DNA of 64,000 nt from Pictodentalium vernedei (Eukaryota; Mollusca; Scaphopoda; Dentaliida; Dentaliidae): contig CM062297.1 of the NCBI GenBank assembly GCA_031216915.1, forward strand, positions 183,962,083 through 184,026,082, read 5' to 3'. Below the pieces are notes generated by a model. That model did not search any database and was not told the DNA's origin. It worked only from the letters and a program-made list of their open reading frames with translations. The translations under genes were made by a program, and so were the position numbers. This document shows positions 43,684 to 54,930 of the stretch, in pieces (positions within the stretch are counted from its first letter, which is position 1; each line of letters begins with the position of its first letter).

Positions 43684-44697
43684 GTGATTTGCACTTGGAG
43701 TGTTAAATAGGGGGAATGAATTGATGAGCAGTGTGCAGGTTTGAAGGTTTGAAACGAAATCGTGCTAGTGGAGTGAAGAAATGCGTCGTGTTTTATGTAG
43801 TGCATACGAAAGCATGCTAACATGTATTAAGTGGACTAAAACATGCGGGGACTTGTTTTTGAAATGCTGTTTTTTTACATGGAATAAAGTTGGACGTGAA
43901 GCTAGATTTCTTGAAATGTTATAAGTGGCTTTCAGGGATATTTTAGGGAGTAATTTTGTAATTTTTCTGTAAGTACATTAAAATGGAAAAGCGCGAGGGT
44001 TGATTTTCTTGGTCCGATGGTTAAATTTTAAATAATTCACCAAAGTCGAAAAAGAGGACTTACTCTCTTGGTGAAATTTTAATTTGTACATTGTGTGAAG
44101 GTGTAAATATTCAAAGAAATATCTGAGAACTTTAAATTCGCAAGAGTTAAAGTGGGAGGAAATCATTTTTAAGGTGAATGGCAATTTTGGATATTACAAC
44201 TAAAAATGATTTAGCAGTAAAGGTCACAATGTTACATAGTCAGGGTTGCATTCACCAGTTGATAAAATATTGTAAAATGTTTCAAATATTTATTATGGGT
44301 TTAAACATATCAGGTGGTCACATTTGAGGTATATCAGGTGGTCACGTTTGCGGTATCCAATGCTTCGTGCCACTCATATTCAGTACTATAGTAGCTTCGT
44401 ACCATCCGAAATGTCCACAATTAGACGTTTTGTACCGAGATTTTAAATCAGTTTGATTCTGTCGTTTTGATAAACAACAAGAGTTGATGTGTGTCATTGA
44501 TAAATAATGCCAGAAGGCTCTGGCTTTGATATTAAATGTCGATTTAGTGTCTGGCTTAGTGCCATCTTAGTGTTAATTTGCTTAGTGCATATCTGCTTAG
44601 TGCGTATCGGCTAAGTGCTTAGTGCTGTTTATTGAGCTTAGTGCTGTTAGTCAAGGTCATAGGTGTAGATGAATATGGAACTGTTGTTTATTATGCC
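43684..44697. repeat. Block S continuation, end of unit 3
   Basis: Parallel to 28654-29640, with an extra partial copy of TATCAGGTGGTCACATTTG near 44310-44340. After TTATTATGCCT at 44697 it departs from the unit 2 sequence. This is the right-hand end of the tandem duplication. Confidence 0.55.
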
Positions 44698-45130
44698 TCA
44701 AAGTTAGTTTGTCCAGTCAGAACGTTTGAATACCATCTGAGGGCTCCTCAAGGTTCCTAAAGGTAACTCACCTGATATCAGGTTACTAGCAGCCATTACT
44801 ATTTTGATAAAATTGAAGCATTTCCTCTTGCTTCGATGTTTCAAAATTCGAATTGAAACAAAATAAGAGAATTTAACTGGTAGAGTGCTAAATTATTTTT
44901 GGCCATCACAACTGCAACACAGGTCTTTGCCTTGTTACAATTGATGGGAGAGTGCCTATGGGCACTCTCCCATAAATTGTAACAAGGCAAACCCTCACAG
45001 ACTAAATAATATCACTTCAAAGATAATACAAAGCACATCCACTGAATGTGAGCCTTCAATCTGTGGTACCGGCACTTCAGAATAAAGCCCAAATATGGGC
45101 TTCCAGCACTCTACCAGTTAAGTACCAAAA
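44698..45130. other. Unique sequence with a long hairpin
   Basis: No similarity to other parts of the window. A hairpin with perfect-looking 29-30-base arms occupies 44927-44956 and 44961-44990, pairing TTGCCTTGTTACAATT and GGGAGAGTGCC with their complements around a 4-base loop; one arm has a single-base difference. No reading frame of note. Confidence 0.6.
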
Positions 45131-46728
45131 ACATTTTCAAGGTACCGTATTTATTGATTTAAAACATTAAATATTTAAACAATGGACAGAAAATATTATT
45201 TGTAGTCCCAAAAGTTCTTGGTTGTTTTTACGACTCTAGCCTATACCGACCAAACTTCAAAGTCTATCGATTTTTTTTGCTGAAGCGAACATTTTCTTTA
45301 CAGTTTACTCAGCAGATTGAAAGTAATTTTTTGAACACCTAAAAGTGCTTTTTAACCCTTTTCAGGTGGTAATGACAGTAAATGTATGTAAGGGTATTTC
45401 TGATATGCTTGTAGCGATAAGTTTCATTTTGTAAACAAATCGTCCCCTGAATTCCAATGTATTCTATATGCCGTTGACACATAGAACACATTGGAATTCA
45501 CGGGACGAAATGTCGCCCATCGAACAGCGAAGATTGTTTACTGTCACGATGTTTGCATCCCGGTGCCAGTTACTCTTGATGAATCTAATAAATGCCCGGT
45601 CGTTCTTTGTTTATTAATCCCTTGATTTACATGGATTTCGACATAATAAATATGTTACATGGCGTGTAGCTGACTGCTACATTTCCATACAATGCTCTGA
45701 GAGTTCATATCGGATTCGGCTTCGCCTCACCTAATCTGAACTCTCATCGACATGTATGGAAATGTATCAGCCAGCTACACGTCATGTAACTTACAATATC
45801 AACCACTGTGTAAAATATTATGGAAGTGATGAGTGAACCAATTTTTCATTTTGTAAAATAAATCGTCATCACAAAAACAATTCGGCAAATATTCTTATTT
45901 ATTACACATCCTTTAAACTTTAAACCCTTGTATTTAACGGAATCGCCGCTATGACATAGATGTTTCTGTATTCAGCGGATGATCTACAAGCCGGAACATT
46001 TTTCCCAGCACCGTTTGGACTAGTTCCTTACCCGTCGAGTTGTTAGTTACGCTTCGAATAGTTTCCAAATTTCGTTATACAATTATCGATCGTCTGTCGC
46101 GTAGAGTGAAAATGAAAACGCACAAATCAAAATAAAGTCGGTTCACAAAAAAATAATTAACCAGAAATGGCATAATATTTAAAAAACAATCATTTCCAAT
46201 GACAACATTAGCCCAGTTCCGTGGCCGTTTCGTCTGCGGATCCCCATAAATCTAAATTGGTCAACTTCATTTCGATAAATCTTCGGACACCGTGACATGC
46301 TTCGAACTTGTTTTAAAAAAGTTTCTCTCAGCTGTTTTGCAAATCTGCCCAAATTTGTACTTCTGTTTTTACTATCAGTAATAGCCACCAAATGGTTAGG
46401 CGTGCCAGCCGAAGAGAAACAGCGATACGAATTTCAACAAACACGCCCAATAGAAAAGATAACGAATGTAATTTAGACTGTTCCCAAAACAAAGTTGTTT
46501 TGATTTTTTACCAACCCATTTCATCACTACAGCTTCAAGCAAAACAAACGGATTCTCTTTACCTTTGAGTTTAAACACCGCAATTAAAATTTGTTGATTT
46601 AACCGAATTTTATGCATGGGATGTGCGAAATATGACTACTCCATTCCAACTTGTTATGTAAAACCCCCACCGATTCAAACACACATCGCATTTTGTCTAT
46701 TTATCAGCTGAACCGTGTGACTTGGTCA
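45131..46728. repeat. Duplicated block B (copy 2), first part
   Basis: Parallel to 11930-14748 without the MITE, the LINE fragment and the 13352-13942 stretch, so it preserves three empty or deleted sites. It contains hairpin Q (45441-45506) and a large foldback at 45654-45789 that copy 1 lacks. Nothing coding is supported; the minus-strand frame at 46179-46391 is noted with its paralogue at 14129-14377. Confidence 0.6.
45654..45789. repeat. Long inverted repeat, about 55-base arms
   Basis: Arms 45654-45708 and 45735-45789 pair through GTTACATGGCGTGTAGCTG and CAGCTACACGTCATGTAAC, CATTTCCATAC and GTATGGAAATG, and TGAGAGTTCA and TGAACTCTCA. The loop is GC-rich (CGGATTCGGCTTCGCC). No counterpart in copy 1 of block B, so it is either an insertion here or a loss there. 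Confidence 0.75.
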
Positions 46729-46975
46729 TAACCCTTTACCTAATGAATCGGCCGTATCCGTCCGCAAAATATGCAAATTCAGCAGTTGAAAAAATATTAT
46801 TTGTCCAAAAATGTTTACAAACCCATATCATGTGAACGTCACTGGAAGGTGCTCGACGGGCTCGTTCCAATGATGGGGTCACACGATATGTTTTTGCTGG
46901 AATTTTGTTTAAAATTTTCAAAACAATATGCAAAATAATAAATTTTGATATCGTCTGCATTATGTAAAGGGTTAA
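46729..46975. mobile_element. Palindromic TTAA MITE, second subfamily (copy 2)
   Basis: The left end ATAACCCTTTACCTAATGAATCG has one change in TTAA; the right end TATGTAAAGGG is followed by TTAA at 46972-46975. The central palindrome pairs CATATCATGTGAAC with GTCACACGATATG. Paralogue of 14749-14995, carried along with block B. Confidence 0.82.
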
Positions 46976-47155
46976 AGGAGATTTTTTGTTTGTTATTGTT
47001 TGACCTTCAGAAAGTAATAGAAATGCGTTAAATATAAATTGTAGAGAACACAACCCAAATATTGACATTTTCTTACATTGTCTTTTACAGCCAAATATAA
47101 CTGGAGTCAATAACAAACACATTCAAGCACACTGACACAATTCTCTTTTTCGTAG

Positions 47156-47841
47156 TTGAATGAATGCATACAAACTCTGAACAGTAATATTTCTCTTGAA
47201 AGAGAAAAAAGGCGACGATCTTCTAGCGAAACTGTCATATCGGCAGACCAAGAAACAAAAAGGGCCAAAGAAACGTCTCTCTCCAAATCACTTATATCGG
47301 AAACTGACAGTGAAATGGGGTCTTCTGTTAGCACTGCGCAGAATGTAAGTAGCGTAAGTCTTGGCGAGGCCAATAAATTTGAGATTGAGGCCGAACTGAC
47401 GGAACTGACAGAAATTATTCCACAAGCAATCACATCAAAACCTTGGCCAGAAGCGGCGTCTATGTTAATTACTGCGTTGCAGGATCACACAGTTCAGAGT
47501 ATTTTTCAAGGGATGGTTGAAAGATCCGTCAAAACTGCAATCAATGATAGCATATCGGGCCTTACTCAGGACGCCTGCAAAATCGATCTCCCAGGTCGAT
47601 ACTTGTTAAATTCACTAGCTATCGAACATGTGATAAATATTACAGGGGTCGTCGAATGTTAATGGATGATCAATTAATGAAAAACATGTTCACCAATGAA
47701 TATCCTCCTTGTCAAAGAAAAGACAACAAAGTGGTAGGGTCATGGACTCATGATGGTATTGCACTTCGAATTACTAATGATGTCGAAATGCTGTCTGTAG
47801 AGAAGTTCAAATTATTAGTGATATTGCACACTACTCAATAA
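47156..47841 (+). pseudogene. Unassigned ORF, possible LINE ORF1-like relic
   Basis: A first frame of 168 codons (47156-47662) has a basic, Ser-rich start (EREKRRRSSSE), an acidic middle and SIFQGMVERSVKTAINDSISGL. It is followed after a frameshift by a second frame (47656-47841) with NEYPPCQRKDNKVVGSWTHDGIALRITND. The WTHDGI-like end with the preceding NE-x-x-x-x-R pattern is like the C-terminal domain of L1-type ORF1 proteins, but the RRM-like centre is not visible. The paralogue at 15106-15800 is more broken. No recognised host gene. The ATG at 47161 is a plausible start. Confidence 0.4.
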
Positions 47842-47910
47842 TAAATATCTGCGGTATAACAACTTCCCCGGCCTTTATATATCTTGCATAACTTTACGTA
47901 ACAGTAATTA

Positions 47911-48004
47911 TGGCCCAGTAGGTAGATGTGCAGGCTGCAAGCCGAGAGGTCCTCGGTTCGAATCCCACCTGCGGCAACTGCGTTGTGTCCTTGGGCAAGG
48001 CATA
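47911..48004 (+). mobile_element. tRNA-derived SINE, copy 2 (3'-truncated)
   Basis: The A box TGGCCCAGTAGG at 47911-47922 and B box GGTTCGAATCC at 47955-47965 both fit the polymerase III consensus exactly, better than copy 1. GTGTCCTTGGGCAAGGCA follows, then the sequence jumps to satellite at about 48004. The deletion removed the rest of the SINE and the first satellite units seen at 16040-16210. Confidence 0.65.
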
Positions 48005-49250
48005 TTTAACTTTCTCTGGTATTTTACTTTTACCACAGATTTTCTGAACTCACCAATTTAAGCATTTACTAACTCATGAAATGTAAAATGTGGATATGTT
48101 TATATGGCAATGGCTTAACACTTCAGGTATAGAATTAGCCATATCAATATTTTCTCTGGTACGTTACCTTAGCCATAGATTGTATGGACTCTCTAGTTTA
48201 AGCATTTACTGACGCGTGAAATATACACAGGTATAGAGTTTGCCATATCTACATTTCCACTGGTAGTTCACTTTTTAACAAAACATTTTACGAATTCCCT
48301 ACGTTAAGCAGTTACTGACTCATGAAATGTACACTGTGAATATGTGAATGTGAGAACAACTTAACCCCTTAGGCTCAGAGTTTGCCATGTTTACACTTTC
48401 ATTGATAAGTCACTTCATCAATATCTATACATTCATTGATGATTCAGTTCATCCATAGATCTAATAAAATAATGAAATATACACCGTGGATAAGCATATA
48501 TTGTAAAACCTCAACCTTTAGGTATTGTGTTTGTCATATCTACATTTTCACTGGGCCTTTTACTGATAATTCACATCAACCAATTCCATAACTTCACTGC
48601 TAATTAATTCCAACCATAGATCGAAGTGAATAGATTTTAAGAAAGCCCCAGGTTAGCGATTAATTGCCTCATTAAATATATGCAGAAGATATGCTTAGAT
48701 GTCAACACCTGAACTCTTGAAATATAGAGGTTACCATATCTACAATATCACTGATAATTCGCTTTAACCATAGATTTCATGAATTCCACAATTTATCAAT
48801 TTAAAAAAAAACATGAAATATACATTTTGAATATGCATATGTGGTATGACCTTGCACCTTTTTGTATAGAGTTTGTCGTATCTGGTGGTACCTCACTTCA
48901 ACAGTATGGACTCTCTAGTTTAAGCATTTACTGACTCATGAAATATACACTGGTATACACTGGTTTTTAGTTTGCCATATCTCCATTTTCAATGGTACTT
49001 CACTTCGACCACACCGTTTATGAGTTCCCTAGTTTAAGGATTTACGGACCCATTCAGCCATACCTATACATTCACTGATGATTTATTTCAACCATAGATT
49101 GAAGTGAATAAATTTTTATAAAATCCGTAGTTTATACACGGTATAAAATTTGCCACATGTACATTTTCGCTGGTGCTTCACTTCAATCACAGATTGTACG
49201 AAGTCCTTAGTTTGAGCATTTACTTACTCATGAAATAAACACTGTTGTTA
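48005..49250. repeat. Degenerate satellite array (copy 2, left part)
   Basis: Parallel to 16210-17090, then continues with further degenerate units of the same TTTAAGCATTTACTGACTCA family. Spacing between TGACTCATGAAAT landmarks varies. Nothing coding. Confidence 0.8.
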
Positions 49251-49253
49251 CAC

Positions 49254-49768
49254 GCCGGTTCTATGAAAACCCCATCTACAGCAACACTAAACCGTGCGGA
49301 AAATAAAAGGTTGACGGACTATTTTTAAATAGAAGCAATATTTCACTGGGACTTTCTACAAACGGTGCAACTCAATTAAAATTTGAATCGCTAGCGATAG
49401 CTGAAAATCGTCCCTTGAGTTCCGATATGTTCCATGTACCAGTAGGCGCATAAAACACATTGGAACTCAGGGGACGAAATAATAACACGTGTTACCCTCG
49501 CAAATTTGGTTATCGATAAAATGTGTTCTTTTTGTTGATAATTGTCAAATAAATTGCTGAATGACCTTCTAATATTTTTTTATAGACGTGAAAGCGTGCA
49601 ATAAACACAGAATGATACGCGTGTGTGAATGAGTTTATCGATATGGTACTTGTGCCATCGCGGAAGGATAAAACTCGAGGCCTGTGGCCTCTCGTTCTAT
49701 CCTTCCGCGCTGGCACTCGTGTCATATCGATTAACCCATTCACACACGCGTGTGGTTCTGTGTATGCA
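49254..49768. mobile_element. Foldback element F, copy 1
   Basis: About 515 bases inserted in satellite, from TTACACGCCGGTTCTATG to GTTCTGTGTATGCA. It contains hairpin Q (49409-49478) and at 49612-49758 a very long imperfect palindrome: CGTGTGTGAATG, GGAAGGATAAAAC and GAGGCC at the centre. An inverted second copy lies at 51040-51511. No transposase; a non-autonomous DNA element is likely. The target duplication is not certain (perhaps ACACT). Confidence 0.65.
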
Positions 49769-51035
49769 TACACTGGTGTAGAGTTTGCCACATCTACATT
49801 TTCACTGGTACTTCACTTCAATCATAGATTTTATGAGTTCCCTAGTTTAAGAATGTACTGACTCATGAAATATGCACTGTGGATATGTATATATGGCAAC
49901 ATCTTAACCCTTAAGGTATAGAGTTTGCCATATCTACACTTTCACTGGAACCTCTCTTGAACCATAGGCTTTATAAAATCTCTAGTTTAAGGATTTTTCG
50001 AGTAATGAAATATACACCATGGATGTGCATATATGGCGAAACCTCATCCCTTTAGGTATAATGTTTCCCATATCTACATTTTCACTGGGAATCTTCGCTG
50101 ATAATTCATATCAACCATATCTATACCTTCACTGATGATTCATTTCAACCATAGATGGAAGTGAATAGATTAGATTTCATGAAAACCCTGGTTTAGGGAT
50201 TTACTGCCTCACGAAATGTACACCGAGGATATGTTTATATGTCAACACCTGAACTCTTTAAGTATCGAGTTTACCACATCAACATTTTCACTGATACTTC
50301 ACTTTAGCCATAGATTTCATGAATTCCATAATTTAAGAATTTACTGACTAATGAAATATCAAATGTGGGTTTGTATACATGGCAAAACCTTAACCCTTCA
50401 GGTATAGAGTTTGCCCTACTCACATTTTCACTGGTACTTCACTTTAACCATAGGTCATATGAACTCCATAGTTAAGCAATTTACTGATTCATGGAATATA
50501 CACTTTTGGAAATGCATATGTGGCCTCACCTTACTCCTTTGTGTATAGAGTTTGCTGTATTTACCTTTTCGCTGGTATTTCACCTTTACCACTAGTTTAA
50601 GCATTTACTGACTCACGAAATATACACAGTGGGTATGTATATATGGCAATACCCTAACCCTTAAGTAGAGACGTTTTTCCTAGTACTTCACGTTAACCAT
50701 AGATTGTATGAACTCCCTAGTTTAGGCATTTACTGACTCATGAAATATACAATGTGGATATGTATATATGGCAATATCCTAACCCTTAGGTAGAGACGTA
50801 GCCATGTCTACATTTTTACTGGTACTTCACGTTAACCATAGATTGTATGAACTCCCTAGTTTAGGCATTTACTGAGTCATGAAATATGCAATGTGAATAT
50901 GTATATATGACAACACCGCAACATTTTAGGTATAGAGTCTGCCATATCTACGTTGTCAATTGTACTTCACCTTAACGATAAATATTATGAACTCCCTAGT
51001 GTAAGCATTTGCTGACACCAGAGATTTATATGATA
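49769..51035. repeat. Degenerate satellite array (middle part)
   Basis: The best-preserved units have a period of 139 bases (CGTTAACCATAGATTGTATG at 50691 and again at 50830). Same family as 16050-17100 and 48005-49250. Confidence 0.82.
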
Positions 51036-51039
51036 TGCA

Positions 51040-51511
51040 GTTTATACACAGAACGACACACGTGTGTGAATGGGTTAATCGATATGGCACGAGTGCCAGC
51101 GCGAAAGGATAAAATGAGAGGCCGCAATTACACGCCTTCACTTCTGAAAAAACAATTATTAGAAGAACACTCAGCAATTCATTTCACAACTCGTTCCTCG
51201 AGTTCCAATGTGTTTCATGTAGGCACACAGAACACATTGGAACTCAAGGGACGAACAATCAACAAAAAGAACACATTTTATCGCCAACCAAATCTGCAAA
51301 GGGAAGCCGTGTCATTATTTTTAGCCATCGCTAGCGATTCAAATTGTAATTGCGGTGCACGAGTTGTAGAAAATTCCAGTGAAATTTCGCTTCTATTTAA
51401 AAATAGCCTGTCAACGATTTCCCTTCGGCACATATGTGTGGAACAGATTTTCTTTTTTCGCATAGTTTAGTTTTGCTGTTGATGGGGATTTCATAGAACA
51501 GGCGTGTAATA
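51040..51511. mobile_element. Foldback element F, copy 2 (inverted)
   Basis: The reverse complement of copy 1: begins TATACACAGAACGACACACG, contains hairpin Q (51192-51254), AGCGATTCAAATTGTAATTG and TTCTATTTAAAAATAG, and ends CATAGAACAGGCGTGTAA. The central long palindrome of copy 1 is half deleted here (51060-51130). A plus-strand frame at 51009-51470 arises from this non-coding element. Confidence 0.65.
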
Positions 51512-52159
51512 AAAGCATTTACTGAACATCTTAACCATTTGGGTTTAGGGTTTGCCCTCGTCATATTGGCAATGATAATTCGCTTCAGTGTTGGGTATTA
51601 TGAATTATATAGATTAAACATTTAATGACTTATGAAAATAAGCATTAAGAATATGTTAATATCTGTTTTGGCACTATCCTAGCCATTGTGAGCAGACTTA
51701 CATACGTACATTTTCTAATTGACATACGTACCTTTTACTGAAAGTATATTCCTATATTAATAAGTTAAGTATAATACTTAGGTAGAATTAAATCGAATGC
51801 AGTTCATATGGACATGTATACATGGTAATAGCTTGACTCTTTGGGTACATGGATTGTCATATCTACACACTTACTGTGAATTCCTTAGTCAGAGACGCAA
51901 TATACATATTGATAATGACTTCACCGTTTTGTATTTCTATTATAACTTGTAAGATGGTCAATGTTCATATTGTCGGTGAATGGTTGTTCAGCTGATGCAT
52001 TTAACATACTGCTGTCTGCACTAGCTATTTGGAAGTCAATGTAAGTATCTTCCGGGCCGCTAAGTTGACCACTTGAATGATTATTGCTGAATGGTTACAT
52101 CAAGGCCTATGTTCTATTTCCAGTACTTTCTATCAAGCTATTCACTTCTTGGGTGGTAG
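51512..52159. repeat. Satellite remnants fading into unassigned sequence
   Basis: Degenerate satellite phrases (AAGCATTTACTGAACATCTTAACC, TTTAATGACTTATGAA) remain recognisable to about 51930. I see nothing in 51930-52159. Confidence 0.5.
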
Positions 52160-52600
52160 ACAATCTTTTCGCAGAGTTACCAGTTATTTTGACAAAAATA
52201 AAACCATCATGAATCCACGTCTGGCTGATTTTCTTCTCCTAGGGTAACGTACGACACTTACTAGCAAGAAAAGACCTACTCTACGATATGGTTTTCGTAA
52301 CATATACGTTATTGGTATTGCTAGAAGCCTTGTGGGATTTGCCGGCCCGATAGATCTGTCTCGAACTCTGTAACTACACATTTTCACTAGAACTGGTTGT
52401 GGTTGCTTTCTAGTTTTCTTTGGGTCACCAGAGCGATGACTCCGCTCTATTTCTCAGATGTTCAAGTCAACTCCTCATCAGTGGATTCACCCTCAGACTC
52501 TGGGATACCAGATATTCTCAAGATATTTCTCATCGCGTATTGCTTTAAGGTATCGAGTTCATTCTCGAGAGTAACTGTGGCCTTATCGTGAACTCCTCTA
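52160..52600 (-). pseudogene. L1-type ORF1 protein relic
   Basis: Read across three frames on the minus strand, pieces occur in the order expected for an L1-type ORF1 protein: LENELDTLKQYAMRNILRI then SGIPESEGESTDEEL; EIERSHRSGDPKKT; QPQPVLVKMCSYRVRDRIYR; NNVYVTKTIS; and WIHDGFIFVKITGN. This order matches coiled coil, RRM-type domain and C-terminal nucleic-acid-binding domain. Several stops and frameshifts. The accompanying endonuclease/RT ORF is not found nearby. Function in life: single-stranded nucleic-acid chaperone of the LINE particle. Confidence 0.65.
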
Positions 52601-53984
52601 ATTCTTTAAGGTGCTATATAAGTAAAGGAAATTTGTTCACTTTGAAATTCTCACCGCTGTTATTCCATAAATTCAAAGTAAAGATGCACAAATTATACAT
52701 CGAAATGAAGGTTGTGATGTATGGAACATGACAAATATATAAAATCAACTCATAGAGTTGACAGCTGGGACTAATAGTTCCTGGAAGTCTGCTACCCTAT
52801 TCATACCAGAAGTGATAATAAAAAGAACAACTCGTGGCCAAATGCGCTTCAGATATCCAAGAAGAAAGCTACACATTCAACACACTTTAGGATGCAGCGA
52901 TAAAACTGCATTTGGGAAAAAGGGAAACACTGTCTGTATTTTTTATTGAAGATGTGTTCCATGACCAACGGACGAGCATTTCACGCGAACCATGAATTTT
53001 CATCGAAAAACAATCCCGTAATCCTAAGAAATTCCAGCGGTTGTCAGGATATCTTGCAAGTACTATGGCAACTGTGCAGTCTCCATACAATAATAGTATA
53101 TAGTATTGAGGCGATCTTTCTCATTATTCGATTTTAGACGACATTGTATATCGATGCTTTTTTCGGTCCGTTAACCTTGACCGAAAATCTAAACAAACAG
53201 CCAATGTAAACAAAGCCAACAGTTTAGGAATGTACACACACACAGCTCTGTCGTTGCGTTTTGAAGGTTTTTGATGTCCTAGCTTTGTTCTTGGATTTCT
53301 GAAGAACATTGTATGTATTACCAGAGGTGAGAATTTCAAAATAAATAAATTCCCCTTACTTATATATAGAACCTTAACTCTGATTGTTATCTCCACAATT
53401 TGCATGGAGAATGGTGATTTCAGTAGGTTTTCTAGTACAGATAATAGAGAAGGATGCGTTAATGCAATAATTAGATTGGATAACATGCCATTTCCAGGAA
53501 CACCATCACTCATCATATTGCCTGTATCAACACTGGTGTCAGCCTCTTAACGCAAATCAACTGGGTTGAGTGAATATGAACCCAAAATGTCAGACAGGGA
53601 ATCAAGTATTTCCTTTTGGTTTTTTATATATGAATGCCTAATAAAATATCACTAGATCCACGTCTTCGCTCATCAGAATCCCTTATACCTTGTTCAGATT
53701 TAGGAGTAGAGCTTTCCATTGAAAAATTAGAACGACGAAAGTTGACAAACCATGTTGCGCTATGACCACGAAATAAGGTGAAAAATAGATTAATATTTTT
53801 TTAAAATATCAGGAAAACCCGACATTAGGTTGCTTAAAATAATAATAATTACATCTGTAGCTCAATTAACGCCACCTTACAGAAAATGACTTTACAAAAT
53901 CTTTATGTTTCCACCGTTCTCAAGAAAAAACTAGAGGTGTGGCTGTCCCAGATGGGCCTGTCCATACCCCCACTGCCATTATTC
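52601..53984. other. Unassigned sequence
   Basis: No convincing gene, RNA or repeat. The longest frame is 130 codons on the minus strand (53124-53516), hydrophobic and without recognisable motifs; another at 52887-53090 (minus) reads YPDNRWNFLGLRDCF but matches nothing I know. Possibly older LINE or intergenic DNA. Confidence 0.3.
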
Positions 53985-54930
53985 TAAGACGAAAAGGGGC
54001 ATAACTCGAGCAAAAAAGTCTGATCGAAACTATAATCGCAGGTGCACACGTTCCCATGGTAGTGAACATTTATACAAAGTTTCAAAGAATCAACCCGTAA
54101 ACATCTGAAAAAATCTCCGGGCAAAATTCACGCATTCTATGACGAAAAAGGGACATAAACCTGGCAAAAAAGTCCGATCGAAATTATAATTGCAAGTGCA
54201 CTGGACTCTAGGGTAATGAACCTTCATTCCAAGTTTCAAAAGAATCGACCCACGAACTTCGGAGAAAATCTCCTGATAAAATTTGCGCATTCTAAGACAA
54301 AAAGAGGCATAACTCTGGCAAGAAAGCCCGATCGAAACTATAATTGCTAGTGCACAGGTTCCCATGGTAGTGAACACCCATACCACGTTTCGAAGGCAAT
54401 TGTGGGCAATTCAGGCATCCTAAGACGAAAGGGGGCATAACACTGTCAAAACAAGTCCGATCGAAACTATAATCGTAGGTGCACGGCATCCCATGGTAGT
54501 AATTATCCATACCAAGTTTCAATGGATTCGACCCATAAATATCTTAGACATTCTAAGATGAAAAGGGGCATACCTCTGGCAAAAAGGTCCTATCAAAACT
54601 ATAATCGCAGATGCACAGGTTCCCATGGTAGCAAACATCCATACCAAGTTTCAAAGAAATCGACCCAAAAACATATGAGGAAATCTCCGGACAAAATTCT
54701 AGGCTTGCTATTTCAAGTGAAAGAGGGGCATATTTCTGGAGAAAATAATCCGTCCGGAACTATAATCGCAGGTTCCCATGGTAGTGAACAGTCATACCAT
54801 GTTTCGAACAGATTGGTCCATGAATGTCTGAGAAAATCTCCGGACAAAATTATGTCTACGGACGGACGGACGGACGGACGGACAAGGTAATTCCAGTATA
54901 CCCCCAACAACCTCGTTGCGGGGGGTATAA
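53985..54930. repeat. Tandem repeat, 130-160 bp unit, ending in (GGAC)n and a terminal hairpin
   Basis: Landmark GATCGAAACTATAAT or a variant occurs at 54022, 54176, 54330, 54459, 54591 and 54752. Each unit also contains AAAAGGGGCATAAC, TTCCCATGGTAGTGAAC, CAAGTTTCAAAGAA and AAAATCTCCGG. The array ends with (GGAC)n at 54858-54886, then AATTCCAGTATACCCCC, CAACCTCGTTGC and GGGGGGTAT, which can fold back. This arrangement is familiar from molluscan genomic DNA. Confidence 0.85.

Noticed and set aside
16050-51930. Regular repeats considered as a CRISPR array
   Set aside because: Units are 105-145 bases, degenerate, without conserved short repeats and unique spacers, and the setting is eukaryotic.
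54522-54890. 122-codon frame ending DGRTDGRTR
   Set aside because: Runs through tandem repeat units and the GGAC microsatellite.
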